Source of the DNA: Enoplolaimus lenunculus
Lineage: Eukaryota; Nematoda; Enoplea; Enoplida; Thoracostomopsidae
Assembly: GCA_030248215.1 (NCBI GenBank)
Contig: JASANG010002430.1
Span: 1 to 64,000, forward strand
Length of the DNA stretch: 64,000 nt
Reading direction: 5' to 3'
The notes beneath the pieces were generated by a model, which worked only from the letters and a program-made list of their open reading frames with translations, searched no databases and was not told where the DNA came from. The translations under genes and the position numbers were made by a program. Shown here in pieces: positions 1-10,902 of the stretch; the first letter of the stretch is position 1, and each line of letters starts with the position of its first letter.

Positions 1-490
1 AAGTTCGTGATTTTGACTTAAACCTGTATCTGTATCGCCTGTATAGTTCTTTTCTCGATGTATGCTATTCGCTCCGATTAGTAAACGCGGCCGGTAATGT
101 TGATTATAATCCCAACCGGAGTCCTAATGACACACAAAATTACCAAATTTAAGGCCAGCAAATCACAGGTTATGTAATTTAACTGGTACCCGCGACCTGT
201 GGATAAACAACTGAATTAAGGCCAGCAAATCACAGGTTATGTAATTTACTGGTACCCGAACCGTAAGACAAAATACCCAATTAAAGGCCAGCAAATCACA
301 GGTTATGTAATTCAACCGGTAACCCAGCCGGAATCCTTAAAGCCGACGTCTGAATCTGATTTAATCCAGCCACTGGCTTTACCGTACCCAATACTTTTGC
401 CGTTTTCCAGAATTCCGTGCAATTCTAACCCCGTTAGAATTACACCCCGTTAAACCGTGTACTCTAACCCCGTTAGAGTTACACCAATCT
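1..490. repeat. Interspersed repeat family A, copy 1
   Basis: The stretch matches 41704-42065 in order and in detail: a shared opening (AAGTTCGTGATTTTG), a GTAAACGCGGCCGGTAA block, then a block on the theme CCAGCCACTGGCTTTACCG, then near-palindromic units TCTAACCCCGTTAGA. Here the unit GCCAGCAAATCACAGGTTAT occurs three times about 70 bp apart (near 152, 220 and 285); the other copy has it once. The copy starts at the window edge, so it may extend further left. The family is not recognised. It could be a fragment of a long-terminal-repeat fossil or a non-autonomous DNA element. Confidence 0.7.
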
Positions 491-1034
491 TCCGACCAAT
501 CATGCAACCTGCCGCAATATGTATAATTAATTCGCAGATCCATCGAAATAACAGACGTTTCAAACACAATCCTGTTTTTCTGCTGTATCGAGCACAACAG
601 CAAAACAATTTCGAAACGTTGTTATACAATTCTTCCGGTCCGGCGAGGAAACACACTGACGCTGTAAGGAATTGCAAAAACAGTGCTTCGCGTTTAATCC
701 ATTTATGAAATACACAATAGCTAGAACTGCAGCAACATAACTGAAGCCATGTAGAGCACCAATCCGATGTTTGAGCCTAGAACATATTTAAAACAAAACT
801 TTTGAACACAGGTATCTTAGGGTTTGAATAGGAAGTGAATATAACTATTCTGAGAAGAAACGACTGCCACATCAAAACAAAACATATATATTGAGGTTCT
901 AACAAAATATATATACAACTGTGTGGTTGTTTAGTTGACAACCTCGTATATGTGTCATTTCTCATGAATATTCAAAAGCCGTTGTTAAGAGGCGTAACAG
1001 CAAAGCATATTACAAAACCTGAGAAGAAAAATTA
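491..1034. other. No gene seen; AT-rich non-coding
   Basis: Only short chance ORFs without convincing splice sites. Nothing recognised. Confidence 0.5.
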
Positions 1035-1190
1035 GTCTACACCTTTGGGCTTGGTCCGGTGCCGTCCGTCACTGTCCCGTACTGTACAGCGTCGTACAAT
1101 ATACAAGTTTCAGCGCATGACACAGCCGTTCATTTTCTAAACAAAAATCTTTTGACGTGCGACGCACGGCAACGACAAGTATACAGCCAC
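1035..1190. repeat. Repeat family G (TIR element rich in GTCCGTC), degraded copy
   Basis: The interior carries imperfect GCCGTCCGTCACTGT / CGTACTGTACAGCGTCGTAC iterations. The right end (ACGACAAGTATACAGCCAC) matches the right end of the element at 6641-6902. The left end is too decayed to place exactly. Confidence 0.45.
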
Positions 1191-1586
1191 TCAAAATAAT
1201 TATTCTTACTTGCAATCAGGAATATCAGTGATTAGCCTATTGTGAGTATTCGCCAATTTTGCCAAATTCTGATCGAAGCTCATGTTCTTGTCAGATTATG
1301 ACTTCAAGGTTCGACCTGCAAACACAATGCACAGAAATACATGACATAAATATTGCATTTTCAATTCGTCGCAATGAGAAAGCGTATGTTGCTTTCAAAT
1401 ACACTTTAAAAGGTTTGACCTGCTATATATTATAGATGTATGGTTAATCTGAACGCTTCGCGTAGGGGAGATTGAAATAGAACACGCATACACAAACTTC
1501 TTATATGATTACCAATTCTGCAACTTTTACTGTCGTTAACAGCGAGAAAGCATTCTTGTTGCTGTCAGTGAGAAACGATCACACTG
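1191..1586. other. No gene seen
   Basis: AT-rich sequence between two repeats. No ORF with splice support and no recognised repeat. Confidence 0.5.
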
Positions 1587-2014
1587 CAGGGTTCAACCGG
1601 AGTTCCTGTTCCGGCCGGAATTCCTGCAAAAATTCAATTCCTGTTCTTTTTCCTGTTCCTGCATTCAAAGCTGCAGGAACCGGATTTTTGCGGTTTTGTG
1701 GCAAATTATTCGTAATCATTTAAATATTGGAAACTTTGTCTTTAAAAAATGTTTTGTCAAAAATAATGTTTCTGTACCTAGTTTAAATTTTGTTACTAAA
1801 TTGTTCCTGACGTGTTTACGAAAAACATAATGATGAAATAGCTGAAAATTCTCTTGAGCCATTTTTTGGCAAGTTTTCTGCAGAGTCAAACAGTAAATCG
1901 GTGATGAAAACTATTTCAAATTCCGGTTCCTGTTCCTGTTCCGGTTCCTGCATAATAATTCAATTCCTGTTCCTGTTTCTGTTCCGGCAAAATTTAGTTC
2001 CTGTTGAAACCCTG
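1587..2014. mobile_element. hAT-like non-autonomous element (CAGGGT family), TTCCTG-type
   Basis: The ends are CAGGGTTCAACCGGAG and, inverted, a terminus ending GTTGAAACCCTG. Flanks are GATCACAC (1577-1584, 2 bp outside the left end) and GATCACAG (2015-2022), a near-perfect 8-bp target duplication as expected for hAT elements. Just inside both ends are arrays of a hexamer on the theme TTCCTG/TTCCGG. No transposase is present, so the element would depend on an enzyme supplied elsewhere. Confidence 0.7.
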
Positions 2015-2595
2015 GATCACAGAAAGTCAATACTGCTATCGTTATAAAATAAGGCTTCCAATCCTGAATTACATACTTACCATGTGGATATATGAAGATA
2101 CTTCAAGTTTTGATAGAAATACAGTAACAGCAAAATCAGTCGCAATATTAAGACAGCACAATAAGAAAGATGAACATTACAACAAAATTCGAATTTAACG
2201 GTACAACGCACAGGAAATCTATAAGCAATTTATGCAAATATTCAGACTGTAAAATCTGTGCTATATATGGCTTAATTTGCATAAAGCTAACATCATGCTT
2301 AGGTAGCAAACCAACCAATTGTACGACAATTTATTCAAAATTGGTTTGATGTAATATCTTGGCCGCTTAAATTTTTCTGTTCTTAAACATGGCAATTTGC
2401 GCGTTTGTTTATGAAAACTATTTGATTCTTTTCGGGACTTTGCTTTTACATACAATTTTGTTGGCTAAAACTAGCATGGTTTTCAAGTGTAATCAAGCAA
2501 AACTGCTCGTTAAAGTTTGCAATTCTCAAGCCAATACTCCTTTTAATTTATTATAGCAGCGTTCACATCTGACTCGCTATTTTAACGACTAGATA
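2015..2595. other. Presumed upstream region of the 2596 gene
   Basis: Non-coding AT-rich sequence. A splice-acceptor-like TTTAATTTATTATAG lies about 45 bp before the ATG at 2596. It could be a 5' UTR acceptor or, if this is a nematode, a trans-splice site. That is speculative. Confidence 0.35.
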
Positions 2596-4069
2596 ATGGA
2601 TAATTATTCTTCTGACATTAGTAATATAGATTACACCGGATTACAGAAAAAAACTGGTACGTTTGAAATTATTTGTCTCTGCGTTAGAACATTCTGTTCA
2701 GTATTGGGGCTCTCAAGCATCGCAATCATTGCATTTAAAAACAATAGCTTTGCAAATAATGTAGAAAAGAGTTGGTTCGGTGTGATTTGGATTTGCAGGA
2801 ACGGTAATCATTACTTATACTTAAGGCTAGATGTCAGCTATCGATTGTAATAAAATTGTACACGATAGCAAAAAAATTTAGTTTAAATATTAGATAGAGT
2901 GTAATAAAATTGTACACGGTAGCAAGAAAATTTAGTTTAAATATTAGATAGAGAAAGCGACACAAATGATTTTGAAACAGAGAGCACGGCAAATGATGTT
3001 TCGGCGAAATCATTGATGGATTACGAGGAGATCTGGTCGCCAAAGGACATTAATAACTGCACAGCGAAACGTGAATGCAGTAAGTAAAGCATTTTATTTC
3101 AACGTGTTTACGATCCCACAAACTGTACAGTTTTCGTAAGGTACAAATGAGTGCTAATTTTTAACTTAAAATAAAAATTCTAGCAAAACAAAATTATTGT
3201 GAACGGTTGTAAAACTAAATTTGTAACGTTTTTTGTTTGCTATTTAAAAACCCGAGTTTTTAAACGAAATAGAAGAATCCGGTTTTTTACAACATGGTTT
3301 AACCATGTAAATTTTAGCAAATGGAAAATAGGTGACGTACAAAAACAAGATTTTTTCAGGAAAAAGATTTCACTCCTCCGAAATTCCGCAGGATGTGTGG
3401 AGTAAGTATAATTTTAATATAGAGTTCTACTGTATTGCATGATCGGTATACAAAAGATCGACAGAAAGAATCGAAACGTACTTTGAAATTTTGTCTTTTG
3501 GTATTCTTGCTACTCTTTTTGCTTTTCAACCTTTTGCTTTATAGAACAGGGTACTACCGGAGGTCTGCCTCCGGCTCCGGCTTCGCCAGAAAATCGGCAT
3601 CCGGCTCCGGCTCCAGCAGAATTTTTGCGGAAAATTTCGAAAACTTTGTATAATTTTGCAAATTATATCAGCACGTTCCGTTTTACTTTTGTCACAATTT
3701 TCAGGAAAGAATTTTTGAAATTTCGTAAAAAATACCGTAAAATCAAACAACTATTAATATTATTGCAGATATTGGCTAAAATTAACTATAATTTTAACCA
3801 TCATTTTTACTACCTAATTTCGCCTCACCTCGGGCTTCGGCAAGTTTCGTTGACCTTCGGCTCCGACTCCGGCTCTGACTGCGGTTTTTTTCACTTCGGT
3901 GACACCCTGCTATCAAAGCTTAAATATCTGGTCGTCACAATCCAGACAAGTTCACATTCTGTGTTTCTATGACTGTTTCATTTTTTTATTTTGGAATGTA
4001 TACAAAGACAAACGCGATTCAGACACGGGGTCTTCCCGAAGCGAGAACAACAACTACTATCGACAATAA
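2596..4069 (+). CDS. Small four-exon gene, unknown function, one probable membrane segment
   Basis: Exons 2596-2803, 2948-3079, 3360-3401 and 4023-4069 join in one frame, all at phase 1, to give about 142 residues. Donors are GGTAATC, AGTAAGT and AGTAAGT; acceptors are ATTAG, TTTTTTCAG and GATTCAG. Exon 1 starts MDNYSSDISNIDYTGLQ and has a hydrophobic stretch (about residues 23-48, starting FEIICLCVRTFC) and a second short one. Exon 2 is acidic (DRESDTNDFETEST, then MDYEEIWSPKDINN). The last exon ends NNNYYRQ and its stop overlaps an AATAAA, so that exon is the least certain. Intron 1 holds a 54-bp duplication and intron 3 a hAT-like element. No family is recognised; it could be a small integral membrane protein with an acidic tail. 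Confidence 0.55.
2847..2955. repeat. 54-bp tandem duplication in intron 1
   Basis: Two nearly identical copies, starting at 2847 and 2901 with GTAATAAAATTGTACACG. The second copy runs up to the exon 2 acceptor, so the duplication includes the acceptor-side sequence of the intron. Confidence 0.85.
3547..3909. mobile_element. hAT-like CAGGGT element, GGCTCC-type
   Basis: It begins CAGGGTACTACCGGAGG and ends GGTGACACCCTG, with GGCTCC/GGCTTC hexamer arrays inside both ends and an AT-rich core. The flanks TTATAGAA and CTATCAAA agree at 5 of 8 bases, so the copy looks old. It lies in intron 3 of the gene starting at 2596. Confidence 0.6.
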
Positions 4070-4104
4070 AGTCAGGTTCGCTAATTTTTTTCAATATTCT
4101 CTGC

Positions 4105-4262
4105 GGATCCGGCCCATGTAAAGATTTTAGGGGCGGAAGGTTTTTTGAGGGACTGCAAAAGAGTAAACGAATTTTTGCTTAAGCTTAGGTATAAGCTCAG
4201 TCTACGCCTAGAGTTTGCTTAGATTTTTAAGGAATATGTTAAATACCGTTACGGTCCTGTTC
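4105..4262. repeat. TTAGGC-rich element, copy
   Basis: It opens GGCCCATGTAAAGATTTTAG then GGGGCGGAAGG, has the AGTAAACGA..TTTTTGCTTAAGC block, degenerate TTAGG units, and closes on ..ACGGTCCTGTTCTGTACG. The same plan recurs at ten or more places in the window. This copy is decayed. Confidence 0.6.
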
Positions 4263-4880
4263 TGTACGTTTTAAAACCGCTACTCCTCAGTCAATGCTCT
4301 CGGCGTTTTCATCTATCAAAGTTTAGTTTCGCCGAGCAGCAAGACAAATTTTATTTGATATCAATTTCAAGGTGCAAGCGGATACCGGTTTTAAAGCAAA
4401 ATCGACATCCAGTGACCCTTTGTTTTAAGAATGCGCAAATAAAATTCCAGTGTTTATAGGGGTATTAACTGAAATATACGGTTCAGACATTTTCAGAATC
4501 TGGTCACAACTGGTTTTTGGTGATTACAGGTCGCACAACAATCGGACGTAAGAGTACCTCTAAACAAACTGTAGTTCCCGTTCTGAAAAAGTATTCAGCG
4601 AAGCGCTCGACCGAAAGTACAAAAGAAAATACACTTTTGGATTCAGCGGCCAGCAATTTTTGTAAACAGAAAAAACAGAATTGTTCGCAAGTTTAGTTGC
4701 TTCTAAAAGTTGTTATACATATATTTGGTATTCTTATTTGTTGTATTTGTTGTGGTTTTTATTACCAGCTCAGCCATCCTTTTTATGGCTCAAAATACGG
4801 AAACCAAACAAAACTAGCCAAATTCTTTAATTTTGTTTCACATACGCTTTTGATATAAAAAACTGCCTGATTATAAAGCA

Positions 4881-4959
4881 CTATTAACAAAATTTAAGCA
4901 CAGAAATGTAAACAGAAATCTATTAACAAAATTTAAGCACAGAAATGTAAACAGAAATG
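4881..4959. repeat. Tandem repeat, about 39 bp x 2
   Basis: CTATTAACAAAATTTAAGC is followed by ACAGAAATGTAAACAGAAAT, and the block occurs twice head to tail. Confidence 0.85.
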
Positions 4960-5699
4960 TATGACGACCAGCACTGAACGTATCAAAATTTTATTACGAC
5001 GCATTAAAATTTTAACAGTGCATGAGCGTTTTACGTGTATCCAGTGTTTGTGTTGCAGTTGAAAATACGTTTATATTTAAACTAAATTAGGGAACGTTTC
5101 GAATTTGAATTGCTGCACGTAGCAAAACATATATACTGTATATATATACTTCTGAATTTGTAGTATAAACATAGAATTTGTTGCGTTGACAAAACGAACA
5201 CAAATGAATTAACGAAGCAATATAGCATATATACATTTGCATGTGTAAACTTTATTGGCTGGCTTGCAGATACGATTTCACCTTTAATAAAGTCAATAAG
5301 GTTTTGACCGAAGTCACATATTTTCAACAAGTATTTTAATTGAAATACCCAAACACGAATGACTGGTGAAATCTGAACTCATATCTGGCTACTAGTGGTA
5401 TAAGTTTGAGAGCATGGCTCTTCAAACTTGCAGGGGTTGCCAAAATTTTTGACCTGTAAAACTTAAGTCTCTTTTTACTATGTTACTTAACCACGTCATT
5501 TACAACCCAGCCGTTTGTACAAGATTTGCATTGACTTATCATGCTATAACATAAAGGTTAACGATATATACAGTTTTCTAAGCATATGAAACATTAAATC
5601 AACAAAAAATGCACGTAAGTAATGCAAAATGAAGTTTTGTTTACATAAGGCATACATGTTTTCGCACTGCAAAAACAGTTGGCAACCGGGCACTGAACT

Positions 5700-5860
5700 G
5701 AAAGCAAAAACGGTTCTGCAGCCAAGTTTCGAGGGCCTGGGACGAGCCTGGGTTCAAATCTAGGGTCCCGCGGGCCTTATCGGACTGTCTTCGGGCCAAA
5801 CTGTTCGGCGCGCAAAGTAAGCCTGATCCAGCTCACTGTGCCCTCAAAGCTTCTTTCACT
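5700..5860 (+). repeat. Possible tRNA-derived SINE relic
   Basis: GCCTGGGTTCAAATCTAGG near 5748 fits a Pol III B box, in a locally GC-rich block. The upstream A box is weak and no cloverleaf could be folded, so this is tentative. Confidence 0.25.
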
Positions 5861-6089
5861 GCATATTAAAATATAATTCCACCATTCCCAGTCAAAATTT
5901 TTAAATCCGCAGACACAAATTTTTAAATCCGCAACAGATTTATTTTAAAACTTTGTTGTCCACTTCGAAAACGAAAATTACAACTTGTTCGGTCCGCGCA
6001 CGTAAGCCGAGAGTTATGATCTCCGAACCAGTTACAGCCCTAAATGCCAATATGCGCTAAATTATTACACTAAAACTTCTCGTGTTTTA

Positions 6090-6578
6090 TTACACAAGAG
6101 TGCCATTAACGCTACTGAAACCAACATCATCAAATATAAAACGACTCAAATAACAGTAGGAATGCATTAAAAACGTATGAGCCGCGCAGACTATGCTTGC
6201 CGAATGTTGTGTGAGATAGCAGCCACCACAGATATGAATAATACTTTGGAAAAACACCCGCCATGACATGAGATTACCATAGTGTTCACGAATAACCTCT
6301 TGGTGCAGAGGACAGTCACAATAGAACCGGTAACATGTAGATCGGTACCTGGGGTTATAGCCGTATTTATCAACCGCTCGTTTCTTTCTTTTCCGTTTTA
6401 TAGTCTCACGCATTTGGCCAAAAAAGTCGGCCACACTTTTGCCAGCCAAAAAGCTGGCACAGGCCGCAAGGTATTGAATGTAACAATGTTTTTCACTAAG
6501 TTCCGCAATAAAATATTCGATTCCAAGTACGATAACCACGTATGTAAAACCATGAACTGCCGTATTGTAGTACACCAT
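6090..6578 (-). CDS. Possible membrane protein ORF, unknown family
   Basis: An uninterrupted 162-residue ORF, long for this AT-rich DNA. It starts MVYYNTAVHGFTYVVIVLGI (a membrane-like segment), continues through a second hydrophobic patch (about residues 37-47), a strongly basic RKRKKR patch near 61-66, then a Cys/Tyr-rich block (STCYRFYCDCPLHQ, about 80-93). A splice-acceptor-like GGTTTTTAG lies one base before the ATG, so upstream exons may exist. The last 45 residues look less protein-like and may be read-through into an intron. No family recognised. Confidence 0.4.
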   Translation of the reverse strand: MVYYNTAVHGFTYVVIVLGIEYFIAELSEKHCYIQYLAACASFLAGKSVADFFGQMRETIKRKRKKRAVDKYGYNPRYRSTCYRFYCDCPLHQEVIREHYGNLMSWRVFFQSIIHICGGCYLTQHSASIVCAAHTFLMHSYCYLSRFIFDDVGFSSVNGTLV

Positions 6579-6640
6579 GCTAAAAACCGAACATTTAAAT
6601 GCAAAAATATAACAAACCCAGAAAATACAATGAAATCAAT

Positions 6641-6902
6641 TAGGGTGGAGCCATACATTTGCTGACGTCCGGCGCTGTTCGTCAGTGTCCGTCGTCGTCC
6701 ATCAACCGCACGGCGCCGTTCATCACAGTACGACACAGTTTGTTACCGTGCGTCACTCATACTGCGCGTCCGGCACCGTACGAAATCGTACGCAAATTAC
6801 TAACGTGTGATACCGTGTAGTGACTAACGGTGACGGACGGCGCCTGACGCTGACTGACGGCGCGGAGCGGCGCTGTATGACAAGTATAGCGCCACCATTA
6901 CT
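6641..6902. mobile_element. TIR element, repeat family G
   Basis: The ends read TAGGGTGGAGCCATACATTT and, inverted, ACAAGTATAGCGCCACC, an imperfect TIR of about 30 bp. The interior is GC-rich compared with its surroundings and is built from degenerate GTCCGTC / GTGACGG / CGGCGC units on both strands, so the transcript could fold heavily. A relic of the same family is at 1035-1190. Confidence 0.55.
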
Positions 6903-7793
6903 GTTATCAAAGTTTTGCGAAGTTCTTTAAAAAATTCCGTAGGATTTTTAATCAGTTATATTTGGTTACGGCAGCATCTCAATTTTAATTACTCATAATT
7001 TAAAACCTTGCTGAAAGAATGACACTAGAAAGCCTAGCCAAATTTGAAAATTCAATTAAAATATCTGGTAATAGCAGTGCTAAACATCAAATAAATTTTG
7101 CTCATAGAATGCTACCAGACGAAGATGTCTTTTGTATCATAGAAAGTTTGTTCTGTTTTATCTCTGGCTCCGGATTTCTACACCATGTTGCTCCAAACAT
7201 AAAAGTACTGCCAAAATTCACGAACACACTTAAGGCTAGCTTTATGGCTAGGAATTAACGTTAATTTTAATTTATTGTTAAATACGCAAACATATCTTAC
7301 TTTATATACGGAGAAGATAAAACTGTACCAGAAACTCGTGACACTGTGTAGTTGAAAAATCAAGCTCTAACCAAAGCAGTGATGCCAACGAAATCTATCT
7401 GAAATTGTACGTATCAACGGCATTTATTTCATAAACGTTAGGAATTATACAACACGGTGTGGTCCATGTCCGCCCATATTACTGAACCTTGCCCAACAAA
7501 TTATATTTTTAAACTGCCCCATTTGACATTCTGCTTTTAAATTTACATTGCTCTTTTACGCTGTTCGCTTGAATCTACATGAAATCTAGCTAACCTATGT
7601 ATAGTTTTCAACTCGATACCCTGAAGTACGCGGTAAACTTAAACCATAGCATTAGAATTGAAAAACCACAAATTTTATTTAAAATCCAACAATGTATTTG
7701 AACACTGCAGTGGTTCGCTAGCCTGCATAGAGTAGCCGATCACTGAATGAGTTACACACAGGCACCTTCGCGGAATTTCAAATCCGTAGCTGT
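6903..7793. other. No supported gene
   Basis: A 79-codon plus-strand ORF (7019-7258) lacks recognisable motifs or splice context and is not called. Otherwise AT-rich. Confidence 0.45.
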
Positions 7794-8718
7794 CAGGGTG
7801 CAACCGGAATTACAATTTACCGGAACCGGAACCGGAATTTGAAAATTTTACCGGAACCGGAACCGGAACCGGAAAGTGAAAAATGCATTTCACCAAAAAT
7901 TTCATTTTAATCGTATTTTTTGCTCTATTATTTGTGAAACAACCTTAGTCGAACATAGGTATTTATTTTATTTGTTGTATTTTAGATTTTCGTCGTCGAC
8001 TGAAGTGAAATCCACCATCATTGGCTTATATTTGGAGATAATGCGGGGTTCACGTTACCGATTGTGCGCTTGGGATCTGTTTTGTCACCTACCCATAGCA
8101 GAAGGTAGAAACAACCTATATGAATAGGTTGCTAGCTAGCTACTACCCATATGGGTACCTTACGTTTGTAGCTATGGGTAGCTAGTCTTCGGTTTGTTAC
8201 CCATATGGGTACCTTGAGTTTGTTTTAACAATATTTATAGTTTGCGTAATTTTTTAGATTTTTTCCAAAGATATACTGTAAAAAAGACTAGACCAGACTT
8301 GTAAAACAAAACTCACTGTACTGAGCTGTTTAAAAAAGCAAGCTTGAAAGTGCATTATGTTGACATCTATATGGGCTACGAGTAGACATCTCGATGCTAC
8401 CCATATGGGTAGGTCAAAATTTCAAATACCTAGCTATGTGCAACATTTTATTTTCTGTTGGTATCTATATGGGTAACAAAAAAGTTAGTGTGTACCGCCA
8501 TGGGCACAGTGACAAAACAGGTACCAAGCGCACAATTGGTAACGTGAACCCCGCTTAAGCGGCTTTCAAAAGAGATTCTTAAAAATTAGCAAAGTTAAGA
8601 AAACGGCCAAATTATAACACCGGAATTTTTAAATCCGGTAAAAATTTACCGGAACTGGAACCGGAAGGTGAAAAAATGCCGGAACCGGAACCGGAACCGG
8701 AATTCCGGTTGCACCCTG
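7794..8718. mobile_element. hAT-like CAGGGT element, CCGGAA-type, with nested insertion
   Basis: Terminal inverted repeats CAGGGTGCAACCGGAATT and AATTCCGGTTGCACCCTG are flanked by a perfect 8-bp duplication GTAGCTGT (7786-7793 and 8719-8726), diagnostic of hAT-type integration. CCGGAA hexamers are arrayed inside both ends. Of the 925 bp, 514 belong to a second element (8042-8555); without it the host element would be about 408 bp. No transposase. Confidence 0.85.
8042..8555. mobile_element. Harbinger-like TIR element (family D), copy 1, nested
   Basis: Long TIRs open TGCGGGGTTCACGTTACCG and mirror at the right (AACGTGAACCCCGC). The insertion is flanked by TAA on both sides (8039-8041 and 8556-8558), the 3-bp TWA duplication typical of PIF/Harbinger. 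The interior has several perfect palindromes TACCCATATGGGTA. It shares about 90% of its bases by eye with the copy at 34342-34853. No transposase. Confidence 0.8.
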
Positions 8719-8726
8719 GTAGCTGT

Positions 8727-10902
8727 CCATTTCGCTGAATTCTGCACCTTTTATGCTGGCAATATATGCTACACACAGCTGAACTTTTATATGATACTAT
8801 CAAGAAAAACTTACTTTTAGTAGAACAGCGTATTCCTGACTTCGAACCCAGCCTTTAAAAATCAATTTCAATGTATTAAAATATTCCAAGATAACAAAAC
8901 AAGTATAGTTAAAAGGTTCGCGTAAAATTTCTAAAAATGAACCTTGTGAAACGCAGTACAATGTAAAAATTTGCCCAACAATAAACGACTTAAAAGTTTG
9001 ATTAGCATTGCCCAATCTCGGTATTAAAATACAGGCACGTAATCATGTACGACCGGGATCGTACATATTAATTACGCTCAAATACAGCTAAAACATGACG
9101 ATAATTTGCGTCTCCGGTCTCACCAAGGCTTAAACATTACCAAAGTTTAAACATTCTGACTTTATTTCGGGTGTTAGGGCTAAGACAACAACAGTTTGAG
9201 AACTTTTAGTGTAGACAGGTCTTTGTGGCACGCTTATTGGATCTTGTACGTTTTGCCCACCACATTTTAATGTTGATAGAAAAACCTTTCATACGCTAGT
9301 TTTAAAGACGAACTTTATACACTTTACCTCAGACTGAAAGAACGTAAGAACGTCCAAGTTTTGCTCGCCGGGTGATACCATGTTTTTATAGTACGCTCAG
9401 CTTTAAATTCACATGACAGTATTAATCGTGAACCTATGAATCACAAAGGCCACGAAATCTGACTAAACTCAATGCAATTAATGCAAAAACAGAAATTTGA
9501 TTTAGAATTGTACGCGAACATTTTATATAAAATACATATGAAATTTAAAGCGAAAATCTAGCATTTCTTTCATCAACGCCGTTTTATGATAAGTTTAGTA
9601 ATTTTTGCGGTTTAAACGTTCCGCAAGAGAAACAATCACATCCATGTGTAACACGTGGAAACTGCACAAAATCGAAATTTCGACACACAATTGCCAATTA
9701 TTTTTACTGCGATAGCAATAGCAATAACTAAAAATCATAACAACAGGGCATTTGTGTACATCGAAACACAGAAGATCTTGTACGAACTACCTCTGCCTAT
9801 AGACTATGGAAAACTTTAGCGAACTCAAGACACAATATCTAACATACGCGGTGGTCTAAATTTCCAGTATAACGACGTTAATATAAATCGCACAATTATA
9901 CAGCAATAAATGTTACAGTTCAAACCATGGACTGAACAGTTAAAATTGTTTTAGCAGTCCAATCGACATTTTTTCACATTCTGAAGAATTGATAAAAATA
10001 ATTTAAACACACAATTGCTGAGTTTCGGTTGGCTTATGGTTAATACGTCCCTCTATTTTAGTACTCTAAGTATAAACCCTACAAAATCTGCTTTTGTAGA
10101 CGTCCCTACATACTGAAAGTTTTGCTATTTAATATATACACATTCCCTTGGTTGAACCAATATACACGATGGAATGACACGTTGATCAATACTTCTAACC
10201 ACTATCTCAGTTACACCGCAAAAACTTTTATGCAAATTAGTATTGACAACTGTTGCGACTTAAAACTGATTTGAATTCCTCGCAAAACAAGTTATAAACC
10301 AGAAGTAAACATATCGATAAAACAGATAAACATAAAACAAACAATAACAAATGACCGCAGCAAAACACGCTTGATCAAATATATACAATGTTCTGAACGT
10401 TAGCGGTGAAAGCGCCCTGTTTCGCACTACAATTAAGTCGCTATTGGCTGCAATAATATCGACCTTTGTTTCGATAACCGATCCAGTCTGAACAAAGCGT
10501 GAGGAGGTCTTTTTCACCCTTGAATTCAATGTTTTATAACAATATTTGACCACCATACCAATGCCACATCGAACAGTAGAATGGTGGATCCCAAAATTTC
10601 TCACTGGGAAAAGCGAAATATATAGTTTAAAAAATCGTTAGTGGATCGAGACCCAAGTTTCACGGCAAAAATCTAATATTTGATGAAGTATACAAAAAAT
10701 TCTCAAGTGATTATTCACATTGGATTCACCCCTGCTAAGCGAATTGTTGCACATACTCTAAAACAGACAGCTGACGATATCAATACGTTGACGTTAAAAC
10801 ATGTACCGTTTGAAACAGGTATTTATTTTATCTAAACTTTGTGCGGCGATTTCAATTAGAATCTAAGTTTAAAGTAAACTTTTAGAATATATGCAACGAT
10901 TA
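8727..10902. other. Gene-poor stretch downstream of KMT5A
   Basis: No exon with good splice sites and no clear repeat recognised. A 114-codon minus-strand ORF (10260-10604) ends in a hydrophobic, low-complexity tail and is not called. Confidence 0.45.

Larger units (their letters stand above)
4263..6089. other. Gene-poor stretch
   Basis: No supported gene. It contains a tandem duplication (4881-4959) and a possible B-box relic near 5750. The rest is AT-rich, with chance ORFs only. Confidence 0.45.

Noticed and set aside
10260-10604. 114-codon minus-strand ORF
   Set aside because: No splice context or motif; the hydrophobic tail is low-complexity AT-rich translation.
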